From assembly GCA_937924465.1 (NCBI GenBank), contig CALDSP010000289.1, positions 1-5,169 on the forward strand: a DNA stretch of 5,169 nucleotides. The letters are read 5' to 3'. Within the stretch, counting starts at the first letter, position 1. Every line of letters begins with the position of its first letter. The DNA is from an uncultured Leptospiraceae bacterium. Its GTDB lineage: Bacteria > Spirochaetota > Leptospiria > Leptospirales > Leptospiraceae. Below the pieces are notes generated by a model that made no database searches, was not told where the DNA came from, and saw only the letters and a program-made list of their open reading frames with translations. Below are positions 1 through 5,169 of the stretch, piece after piece. Both the position numbers and the translations under genes were made by a program.

Positions 1-91
1 CTACATATTTTTCATGACGAAAAGAAACAGCACCTGCTCCCCCGTGTCCTGCTATGACTTGGATAATTACTTCATCTATAAATTTATCCAT
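1..91 (-). CDS. obg: Obg/CgtA ribosome-assembly GTPase, N-terminal 30 residues only
   Basis: This is the beginning of an Obg-family GTPase, cut by the left window edge. The ATG is at 91-89 on the minus strand and 30 codons are visible, starting MDKFIDEV. The fragment shows the glycine-rich start of the Obg fold: F-[IV]-D-E-V near residues 4-8, then GHGGAG at about 15-20 and VSFR.EKYV at about 22-30. These match the opening of Obg proteins in general. The G domain itself is outside the window. Obg proteins bind GTP, associate with the 50S ribosomal subunit and act in its late assembly, and are usually essential. The start overlaps the stop of the upstream cysteine-rich gene by one base (TAATG), and no good Shine-Dalgarno sequence lies close upstream, so translation is probably coupled to that gene. 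The GHGGAG variant resembles leptospiral Obg as I remember it, which is a weak taxonomic hint. Confidence 0.88.
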   Translation of the reverse strand, partial: MDKFIDEVIIQVIAGHGGAGAVSFRHEKYV

Positions 92-726
92 TAAAGATAC
101 TTTTTTAAATACTCTTTACCTTTCAAGTGAGATGGAAAAAAAATAGGAAACTCTTCTTTAGTTTTGGTTCTATATCTTCTATAAGCAATAGAAGAACGAC
201 GATACGTTTCATATTCGTTTGGTTTTCTAAGCATTAGTTTTTCCCAAAATAAAAAATTTGTATCAATAAATTCTTGACGAATGTCTTTTGTTCTCTGTGT
301 TAAAGGACAACCATGTTTAAACTCTCTCATAAAAACAAGCCCTACAAAAACTCCCCTTTTATCAATATAAGGCTCTAAAGGAAAAGTTCTACAACTAATA
401 GAACGATTCTCCCTTTCGCAAAAGGCAACTCCTTTGCATTCACAAAATACAGTGTGCTCGTCTTCGTGAGATTTTTGAAGTTTTATTTCATTTTTAGTTT
501 TAGGATTCCAAACCTTCCATAAATCGGTTCTTTTTTTTAGGAAAGAAAATTCCGCTCTATACAAAAATGGCACAGCATTTTCTACTGAACAACAAAAAGG
601 TATTCCCCCATTTTGATCTTTACACAAGGTTCCACAATCATAATTTGTAAGCTCTTCTTGAAGTAAGCTATAAAAGTAAGCAATTTCTTCCTCATCTAGA
701 GGAGGAATTTTCTTGGATTCTAACAT
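91..726 (-). CDS. Cysteine-rich YkgJ/CxxCxxCC-like putative metal-binding protein
   Basis: This is a 211-residue soluble protein with nine cysteines, at positions 31, 35, 45, 46, 95, 97, 103, 112 and 140. The arrangement (C-x3-C, then a CC pair, then C-x-C, a lone C, C-R-x-F-P-L and a last C) resembles the YkgJ/UPF0153 family, whose members carry a clustered cysteine set and a CR-x-FP motif and are thought to bind zinc or iron. Here CRTFPLEPY sits at 112-120. No signal peptide or membrane segment is visible, so a cytoplasmic location is likely. The C-terminal 50 residues are rich in Arg, Lys and Tyr. The start is supported by GGAG four bases upstream of the ATG. The stop shares a base with the obg start, so the pair is probably translated together. 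The family has no settled function. A metal-binding or oxidoreductase role is inference from the cysteines, and any link to Obg is inference from position. Confidence 0.72.
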   Translation of the reverse strand: MLESKKIPPLDEEEIAYFYSLLQEELTNYDCGTLCKDQNGGIPFCCSVENAVPFLYRAEFSFLKKRTDLWKVWNPKTKNEIKLQKSHEDEHTVFCECKGVAFCERENRSISCRTFPLEPYIDKRGVFVGLVFMREFKHGCPLTQRTKDIRQEFIDTNFLFWEKLMLRKPNEYETYRRSSIAYRRYRTKTKEEFPIFFPSHLKGKEYLKKYL

Positions 727-773
727 ATATCTCCAAGTTTTGAAGCTTTTTTAGTTTCTCAAGTGGAAATTCT

Positions 774-802
774 AATATATTACTTAACAAAGGAATTGAA
801 AA
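774..802 (-). promoter_or_regulatory. Candidate sigma70-type promoter for the leftward gene pair
   Basis: Reading the minus strand, TTTTCA (802-797, four of six bases matching TTGACA) is followed after exactly 17 bases by TATATT (779-774, five of six matching TATAAT). It sits about 48 bp upstream of the ATG at 726. In DNA this AT-rich such matches arise often by chance, so this is only a candidate. One copy of the CTTAACAAAG repeat (783-792) falls in its spacer. Confidence 0.27.
783..792 (+). repeat. CTTAACAAAG direct repeat, copy 1
   Basis: This is an exact 10-base copy of the motif found again at 880-889. It lies in the divergent spacer, within the spacer of the candidate leftward promoter. 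It could be a regulator binding site, or a coincidence of AT-rich sequence. Confidence 0.35.
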
Positions 803-879
803 CATTTAAACTTAAAATAGAATCAATTATTCAATTTTTAGAAGTTTCCTATATTTTTTTATTTTACGATTTTAACTAT

Positions 880-889
880 CTTAACAAAG
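880..889 (+). repeat. CTTAACAAAG direct repeat, copy 2
   Basis: This is the second exact copy, 97 bp from the first (start to start) and 35 bp before the ATG of the rightward operon. It includes TTAACA, which matches five of six bases of a -35 box. However, no good -10 box follows at normal spacing, so I do not call a promoter here. The position fits an operator near the operon start, but that is speculative. Confidence 0.35.
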
Positions 890-924
890 ATTAGTTTTAT
901 ATAGACTTTAAAAAAGGTTAAACT

Positions 925-1578
925 ATGCAAAATATAAGTTACCCTCCTCCTTGGGATTTAACTGGAGAAGGGTTTATTTTTCCTTTTCTGCCAAATCAAA
1001 AAATAATACAAAAATGGTTAACTAACGCAAACGATCTACAGTATAGAGGTGGTTTAGGAGCCATTATGCTGGTAAATTATGAGTCTTCCAATGTAGGTCC
1101 TTACTATGAATTACTTTTTATTCCGGGAAATTTTTCTAAAAATAGTCGAAATCACAAAAGTATAACAAAAATTTATGTTTCTTCTGAAGTTTCCGTAAGA
1201 GAAGGATTTAAAAATTGGGGAATTCCAAAAGAACTTGCTCATTTTGAATGGAAAAAAAATAAAAACCTTTATAATATAGTTATAACAAATGAAACAGGAA
1301 AAATTTCATTTCAAATCAAAAAATATTTTTTTCCATTTCCTGTTACTACAGCCATTTACCCAATTTCACTTTTACAAAAATCCTCTGAAAAATATTTACA
1401 AACCTCTTTTGTGGGACATGGAGTCGGATATCTTTCTAGTTTAAAAAAATTAGAAGTAGAAGGAGAGATTTTTCCAAATCTCTTGGAAATCTCTAAACTA
1501 CGATTTCCCTGCATCAATGTTTCACCTTTTACATTAATTTTTCCTACACCAGTGGAGTTAAGTTATGATGGAAGTTGA
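925..1578 (+). CDS. Acetoacetate-decarboxylase-superfamily protein
   Basis: This 217-residue protein opens with the family's PPPW (7-10), followed by W-D-L-x-G-E-G as in other members. It then has VGPYYELLFIPG (57-68), IYVSSE (83-88) and the stretch NWGIPKELAHFEW (97-109). The IPK lysine, K102, lines up with the Schiff-base lysine (K115) of Clostridium acetobutylicum acetoacetate decarboxylase. The following residue is Glu rather than the second lysine (K116) that lowers the pKa there. The 'NW-x-IPK' form belongs to a side branch also seen in fungi and actinobacteria, as I recall it, so the substrate is probably not acetoacetate. Family chemistry is imine-based decarboxylation or aldol/hydration reactions on oxo acids. 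The protein is somewhat short for the family (about 245 residues). No signal peptide is seen. AAAAAGG seven bases upstream supports the ATG. It is the first gene of the operon, and its end overlaps the monooxygenase gene by 14 bp, so the two are likely co-translated. Confidence 0.82.
   Translation: MQNISYPPPWDLTGEGFIFPFLPNQKIIQKWLTNANDLQYRGGLGAIMLVNYESSNVGPYYELLFIPGNFSKNSRNHKSITKIYVSSEVSVREGFKNWGIPKELAHFEWKKNKNLYNIVITNETGKISFQIKKYFFPFPVTTAIYPISLLQKSSEKYLQTSFVGHGVGYLSSLKKLEVEGEIFPNLLEISKLRFPCINVSPFTLIFPTPVELSYDGS
1554..1557 (+). promoter_or_regulatory. Ribosome binding site of the flavin monooxygenase gene
   Basis: GGAG lies inside the end of the decarboxylase-like gene. It is seven bases from the first of two tandem ATGs (1565) and ten from the second (1568). 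The spacing favours 1565, though the second ATG cannot be excluded. Confidence 0.6.
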
Positions 1579-2683
1579 AAACTTAGTTGTTGGAGCAGGA
1601 CCTGCAGGACTTGCTATTAGTGCTCTTTTAAGTAAACATCATATCCCATATAAAATCATTGAAAAAGAAAATTCTGTAGGAGCCGCTTGGCGAACCCATT
1701 ATGATCGTCTTCATTTACATACTATAAAATCTCTTTCTCATTTGCCTTTAGTGCCTTATCCCAAAGATTATCCACGTTACGTGCCAAAAAATTTATTCAT
1801 AGAGTATATGGAGGATTATGCAAAAACATTTCAAATTCAACCTGCTTTTCAAGAAGAACTATTGGAAGCCAAAAAAAACTCTAACACAAAATGGGAAGTT
1901 ACAACAAACAAGGAAAAATATTTAGTAAAAAATTTAATCATTTGTACAGGATACAATCATACTCCGTACATTCCACACTGGGAAAATGAAAATACCTTCC
2001 AAGGAGAAATTTTACATAGTAAAAATTACAGAAATGCTAAGCCTTTTATTGGTAAAAAAGTTCTCATTGTTGGAATTGGAAATACAGGGGGTGAACTAGC
2101 TATAGATCTAATTGAAAATGGAGTAAATACTTCGATTTGTGTAAGAAGCCCTCTTCGAGTTGTTCCTAGAGAATTATTTGGAATTCCCATGCAGATAATG
2201 GCATTTTTATTAAGTCAACTACCTTTAAAAATTGCAGATGGGATTAGTCAATTTTTACTTTATTTAACAACTTATGACTTAAGTGAATTTGGAATTCAAA
2301 CACCAAGCTATGGATCTGTAAGACAAGTAGCAGAAATGGAAAAAATTCCTTTAGTAGACATTGGTACCGTTCAATTGATTCGAGAAAAAAAACTAAGGGT
2401 TTTTCCCGGAATAAAGAAATTTGATTCGCACGGAGTTGAATTTGTAAATAATCAAAAAGAGAATTTCGATGCAATTTTATTATGCACAGGATTTCAATCT
2501 AATTTAAAAAAATTTTTTCCAAATGAAGATATTTTCACAGAAAAAGGATATCCTAAAATTCGAGGAAAAGAATGCCAAAAGGGACTATATTTTCTTGGAT
2601 TTACTAACCACGTTTCAGGTTTCTTAAGATACATTGGTGTTGAAGCTAAAAATATTTTACAAGAAATACAAAGGAGAAAATAA
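1565..2683 (+). CDS. YUCCA-like FAD/NADPH-dependent flavin monooxygenase
   Basis: This 372-residue class B flavoprotein monooxygenase has an FAD Rossmann motif GAGPAG at 10-15 and the FMO-type VGAAWR at 38-43. Next come YDRLHLHT (46-53) and LPLVPYPKDYP (60-70), which plant YUCCA enzymes share almost word for word as Y-D-R-L-x-L-H and P-L-M-P-F-P-E-D-x-P. The FMO signature appears as F145-x-G-x3-H151-x3-Y155, with Tyr in place of the Trp of Baeyer-Villiger enzymes. The NADPH motif GIGNTG is at 170-175. PRELFGIP (201-208), a hydrophobic stretch (about 208-235) and FDAILLCTGFQSN (301-313) again parallel YUCCA proteins. YUCCAs turn indole-3-pyruvate into indole-3-acetate with NADPH and O2. That this protein does decarboxylative oxygenation of some 2-oxo acid is inference. 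N- or S-oxygenation or Baeyer-Villiger chemistry are alternatives. It overlaps the preceding gene by 14 bp and ends directly against the Rieske gene. YUCCAs run to about 415 residues, so this one is a compact form. Confidence 0.88.
   Translation: MMEVENLVVGAGPAGLAISALLSKHHIPYKIIEKENSVGAAWRTHYDRLHLHTIKSLSHLPLVPYPKDYPRYVPKNLFIEYMEDYAKTFQIQPAFQEELLEAKKNSNTKWEVTTNKEKYLVKNLIICTGYNHTPYIPHWENENTFQGEILHSKNYRNAKPFIGKKVLIVGIGNTGGELAIDLIENGVNTSICVRSPLRVVPRELFGIPMQIMAFLLSQLPLKIADGISQFLLYLTTYDLSEFGIQTPSYGSVRQVAEMEKIPLVDIGTVQLIREKKLRVFPGIKKFDSHGVEFVNNQKENFDAILLCTGFQSNLKKFFPNEDIFTEKGYPKIRGKECQKGLYFLGFTNHVSGFLRYIGVEAKNILQEIQRRK
2671..2676 (+). promoter_or_regulatory. Strong ribosome binding site of the Rieske oxygenase gene
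   Basis: A near-perfect AAGGAG lies within the last codons of the monooxygenase gene, seven bases before the ATG at 2684. It is the best Shine-Dalgarno in the window. It fixes the start and suggests the oxygenase is translated at a high rate even though its start abuts the upstream stop (TAAATG). Confidence 0.75.
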
Positions 2684-3676
2684 ATGGAAAAATTTGAATG
2701 GAATCATTGGCATCCTTTAATTTTATCAAAAAAACTTGGAAAAAAACCCATTCCAATTTCAATACTTTCTGAAGAAGTAGTTGCCTTCAGAGACAAATAC
2801 AATCAAGCGCATGTATTTAAAAACCAATGTCCCCATAGAAGAATGAGATTGAGTGAAGGAAAAATTTTGGAAGATGGAATTGTTTGCCCTTACCATGGTT
2901 GGAGAATTTTTGATAATGGAAAATGCTATCAACCATCTACGAAAAAAGAAGTCTCTCATAACTTGCACTTTGAAGTAAAAGAAGAATACGAAACAATATG
3001 GATTCGAAAACCAAATGCAAAAACAGAATTCCCAAAATTTGAACTACAAGACTATAAAAAAATTCACTTTCAAGAAAATATCATTCAAGCTCCTTTAGAA
3101 ATTGTGTTAGATAATTTTACGGAAACGGAACATACTTCCAGTGTTCATGCTTTTTTAGGTTACGGAGAAAACGAACTACCTAACGTTAATGTTCAACTCA
3201 CAACAACAGAAATCTCTGTTCAGCTTTACAATGAAGGTAAACAAAAACCTATCCCTTGGATAATTCGCTATTTTTTAAAACTTCAAAAAAATGATGTTTT
3301 CATTGATGATTGGATCACTTATTTTTCCCCTATCTACTGTGTGTACAACCAATATTGGTTAGATTCAAAAAACAAAAGTGAACGATACGATAAATTGAGA
3401 ATTTATGTTTTTTTTGTTCCTGTAAATGAAAACATTACTCGTATTTTTGTCTATACATTTATGAAATATAAACTTACAGGTAATTTTGGTTTTAATATTT
3501 TTGTAAAACCAGCCATGACTTGGATAGTAGAAAAAGAAGTTAGCCTTGATAAAAATATAATTGAAAAAATACAAGATAAAAACATTTCTTTAAAGGGAAC
3601 AAAACTTACACATTTCGACAAAGCCCTAGGAGTAAATCGAAGTAAAATTCAGAAAGTTTACTGTGGACTTTCTTAA
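2684..3676 (+). CDS. Rieske [2Fe-2S] non-haem iron oxygenase
   Basis: This 330-residue protein is of single-subunit oxygenase size. The N-terminal Rieske domain (about 5-110) has C49-P-H51-R and C68-P-Y-H71-G-W, giving CxH-x16-CxxH, the four ligands of the [2Fe-2S] cluster. The catalytic domain follows, with N144-x2-E147-x2-H150-x4-H155. H150 and H155 are the probable ligands of the mononuclear iron, and D289 in SLDKNIIEKIQ is the likely third ligand by comparison with other Rieske oxygenases. E147 stands where most family members have the Asp that links the Rieske centre to the iron of the next subunit. The architecture resembles alpha-only enzymes such as the KshA, VanA and CAO/PaO types, which hydroxylate, demethylate or cleave ring substrates. 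The substrate here cannot be read from sequence. No signal peptide is seen. Such enzymes need electrons from a reductase or ferredoxin, and none is in the window. The gene abuts the YUCCA-like gene, so both probably act on the same compound or its product. Confidence 0.9.
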   Translation: MEKFEWNHWHPLILSKKLGKKPIPISILSEEVVAFRDKYNQAHVFKNQCPHRRMRLSEGKILEDGIVCPYHGWRIFDNGKCYQPSTKKEVSHNLHFEVKEEYETIWIRKPNAKTEFPKFELQDYKKIHFQENIIQAPLEIVLDNFTETEHTSSVHAFLGYGENELPNVNVQLTTTEISVQLYNEGKQKPIPWIIRYFLKLQKNDVFIDDWITYFSPIYCVYNQYWLDSKNKSERYDKLRIYVFFVPVNENITRIFVYTFMKYKLTGNFGFNIFVKPAMTWIVEKEVSLDKNIIEKIQDKNISLKGTKLTHFDKALGVNRSKIQKVYCGLS

Positions 3677-3699
3677 AAATTTTAAAAGGTATTTTATTT

Positions 3700-5169
3700 A
3701 TGATATATCCTGAAATTCCAGAAAATGAAAACGAAAGACTTCAAGAAATTGAAAAATATCAAATTTTATATACTGAAGAAGAAGAGAATTTTGACAATCT
3801 CACAAAATTAGCTGCTTCTATCTGCAATACTAAAATATCCCTTATTACGATCGTTTCCAAAGATATAGTTTGGTATAAATCAAAATATGGAACCAATTTA
3901 AAACAAGCTCCAAGAGAATATTCTTTTTGCGCTCATGCTATAAATACACCTGATTCCCCTTTTGTTGTAGAAGATGCCTCCAAAGATGAAAGGTTTTTTG
4001 ATAATCCTTATGTTACTGATAAAGAAAATGGAATTAAGTTTTATGCAAGCATTCCTTTAATTACAAAAGAGAAAATCTCCCTTGGAATGTTATGCGTTAT
4101 GGATTTTGAGCCTAAACAACTCTCTCCTTTACAAATTGAACAGTTAAAACTTCTTGCAAAACAAGTGATTGCTCTAATCAATCTTCATAAAACACGCAGA
4201 GAGCTCTTAGATTTAAATGAAAGTTATAAAAAAACAAATTTGTTATTCAATGAGACTCAAAAATTAAGCAAAATAGGAGCTTGGGAATTAGACTTAGAAA
4301 CAGGTAAGACTTATTGGACAAATGAAGTTTATGCTATTCATGAAGTTGATCATAATTTTGCACACAACTTGCAAAATGGAATTGAGTTTTATCACCCAGA
4401 TGATAGGGAACTCATAACTAAAAATGTACAAAATACCTTAGAAACTAACCAACCAAGTCAGTTCGATACTCGCTTTATTACAGCGAAAGGCAATTCTAAG
4501 TATGTAAGAATTACTGTAAATTCTCATATAGATAAAAGTGGAAGTAAAAAATTAATTGGTTGTATTCAAGATATTACTAAAGAAAAAGAAAATCTTTACA
4601 TCAACAAACTTTTAAAATCTTTTTTTGATTTAAGCCCCATAGGAATAGCACTCAACGACTTTGAAACTGGAATCTTTCTAGATGTAAATCATAAAGTAGT
4701 TGAACCAACAGGTTACACAAAAGAAGAGTTTTTGTCGCTTAGTTATTTTGATATAACTCCCCAAGAGTATATGCCAGAAGAAAAACAAGCCCTACAAGAC
4801 TTGCAAACAAAGGGAAGCTATGGTCCTTATCAAAAAGAATATATTCGTAAAGACGGAACTCGTTATCCAGTATTACTCAATGGAATCTTAGTAGAAGATA
4901 TTTTTGGGAAAAAAAGAATTTGGTCTATTATTGAGGATATTTCTGAAAAAGTTGAAAAGGAAAGAGTTTTAAGGGAAAGCAAAGAAAAGTTTGAAACCTT
5001 AGTAACAAGTATAACAGGAGTAGTTTATCGGTATACATATAACAATGATTGGCAGTTGACTTATATAAGTCCTTATTTAGAAAAGCTATGTGGATATAAA
5101 GTTGAAGAATTTTTAAATTGCAACGGACTTTGTTTTCATCAAGCAATTTTTCATGAAGATTCCAATGAA
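3700..5169 (+). CDS. GAF-PAS-PAS-PAS sensor protein, C-terminus beyond the window
   Basis: The frame is open from the ATG to the window edge, giving 490 residues without a stop. The N-terminus (ENERLQEIEKYQIL, 10-23) leads into a GAF domain at about 28-165. It has the familiar FCAHAI (76-81), VVEDASKDERFFDNP (89-103) and GMLCVMD (129-135). A short helical linker is followed by a PAS_3-like domain at about 188-296, with IGAWELDLETG, FYHPDDR and GCIQDITKEKE. A second PAS lies at about 305-416, with GYTKEEF, EYIRKDGTRYP and IIEDISEK. A third starts near 428 and is cut by the edge. No membrane segment is visible, so it is probably a cytoplasmic sensor. Proteins of this build end in either a histidine kinase or a GGDEF domain, and the window cannot decide which. 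No haem or flavin ligand is evident in the PAS domains. AAAAGG ten bases upstream is a modest ribosome site. With only 23 bp after the Rieske gene and no terminator seen, co-transcription with the operon is possible. Confidence 0.87.
   Translation, partial: MIYPEIPENENERLQEIEKYQILYTEEEENFDNLTKLAASICNTKISLITIVSKDIVWYKSKYGTNLKQAPREYSFCAHAINTPDSPFVVEDASKDERFFDNPYVTDKENGIKFYASIPLITKEKISLGMLCVMDFEPKQLSPLQIEQLKLLAKQVIALINLHKTRRELLDLNESYKKTNLLFNETQKLSKIGAWELDLETGKTYWTNEVYAIHEVDHNFAHNLQNGIEFYHPDDRELITKNVQNTLETNQPSQFDTRFITAKGNSKYVRITVNSHIDKSGSKKLIGCIQDITKEKENLYINKLLKSFFDLSPIGIALNDFETGIFLDVNHKVVEPTGYTKEEFLSLSYFDITPQEYMPEEKQALQDLQTKGSYGPYQKEYIRKDGTRYPVLLNGILVEDIFGKKRIWSIIEDISEKVEKERVLRESKEKFETLVTSITGVVYRYTYNNDWQLTYISPYLEKLCGYKVEEFLNCNGLCFHQAIFHEDSNE

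Noticed and set aside
794..836. AATTGAA / TTCAATT inverted repeat in the divergent spacer
   Set aside because: It has only seven bases per arm, made almost entirely of A and T, with a 29-base gap. This is expected by chance in such sequence.
1251..1266. Run of A residues in the decarboxylase-like gene as a possible programmed frameshift site
   Set aside because: The frame stays open and family motifs continue on both sides, so no shift is needed. Similar runs occur throughout the window.
2244..2474. Open frame of 76 codons on the minus strand
   Set aside because: It lies wholly inside the flavin monooxygenase gene, which has clear family motifs, and its own translation shows no recognisable domain.
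2503..2520. A-run followed by T-run that could pass for a terminator
   Set aside because: It is inside the monooxygenase reading frame, has no GC-rich stem, and the operon continues past it.
2759..2968. Open frame of 69 codons on the minus strand
   Set aside because: It is antisense to the Rieske domain, whose cluster ligands show the plus strand is the coding one.
3365..3574. Open frame of 69 codons on the minus strand, rich in Phe, Lys and Asn
   Set aside because: It is antisense to the catalytic part of the Rieske oxygenase, and its composition simply mirrors AT-rich coding DNA.
3674..3699. Possible terminator between the Rieske gene and the sensor gene
   Set aside because: The 23-base gap is nearly all A and T and has no stem of useful stability.
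4928..5146. Open frame of 72 codons on the minus strand with a Leu-rich run
   Set aside because: It is antisense to the PAS region of the sensor gene. The apparent hydrophobic segment is the complement of Glu/Lys-rich codons.

Overview
The window is AT-rich (roughly one third GC by eye) and gene-dense. It carries six protein genes, two of them cut by the window edges, and its largest intergenic gap is 198 bp. The organism is bacterial. The visible Obg N-terminus (GHGGAG followed by VSFRHEKYV), the A/T-loaded codon use and the GAF/PAS sensor would suit a Leptospiraceae-like spirochaete, but this placement rests on one 30-residue fragment and general composition, so it is tentative.

Left arm, minus strand (1-726): a cysteine-rich protein of the YkgJ/CxxCxxCC type runs into the start of the ribosome-associated GTPase gene obg. 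The stop and start share one base (TAATG), so the two are probably translated as a coupled pair. The usual rplU-rpmA neighbours are not directly upstream of obg.

Divergent spacer (727-924): a very AT-rich region between the leftward pair and the rightward operon. It holds a plausible leftward promoter and two exact copies of the 10-mer CTTAACAAAG, 97 bp apart, one near each divergent start.

Right arm, plus strand (925-3676): three genes so tightly packed that they must be one transcript. They are an acetoacetate-decarboxylase-superfamily protein, a flavin monooxygenase that closely resembles plant YUCCA enzymes, and a Rieske non-haem iron oxygenase. The first pair overlaps by 14 bp and the second pair abuts as TAAATG. 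Together they look like a small oxidative pathway: two O2-dependent enzymes plus a lyase-type enzyme acting on one carbon skeleton. I do not recognise this trio as a described pathway. No ferredoxin or reductase for the Rieske enzyme is in view.

Right end (3700 to the edge): a large sensor protein with an N-terminal GAF domain and at least three PAS domains begins 23 bp after the Rieske gene, in the same direction. Its output domain lies beyond the window. It may be co-transcribed with the oxygenase operon, and a regulatory link is possible but not shown.
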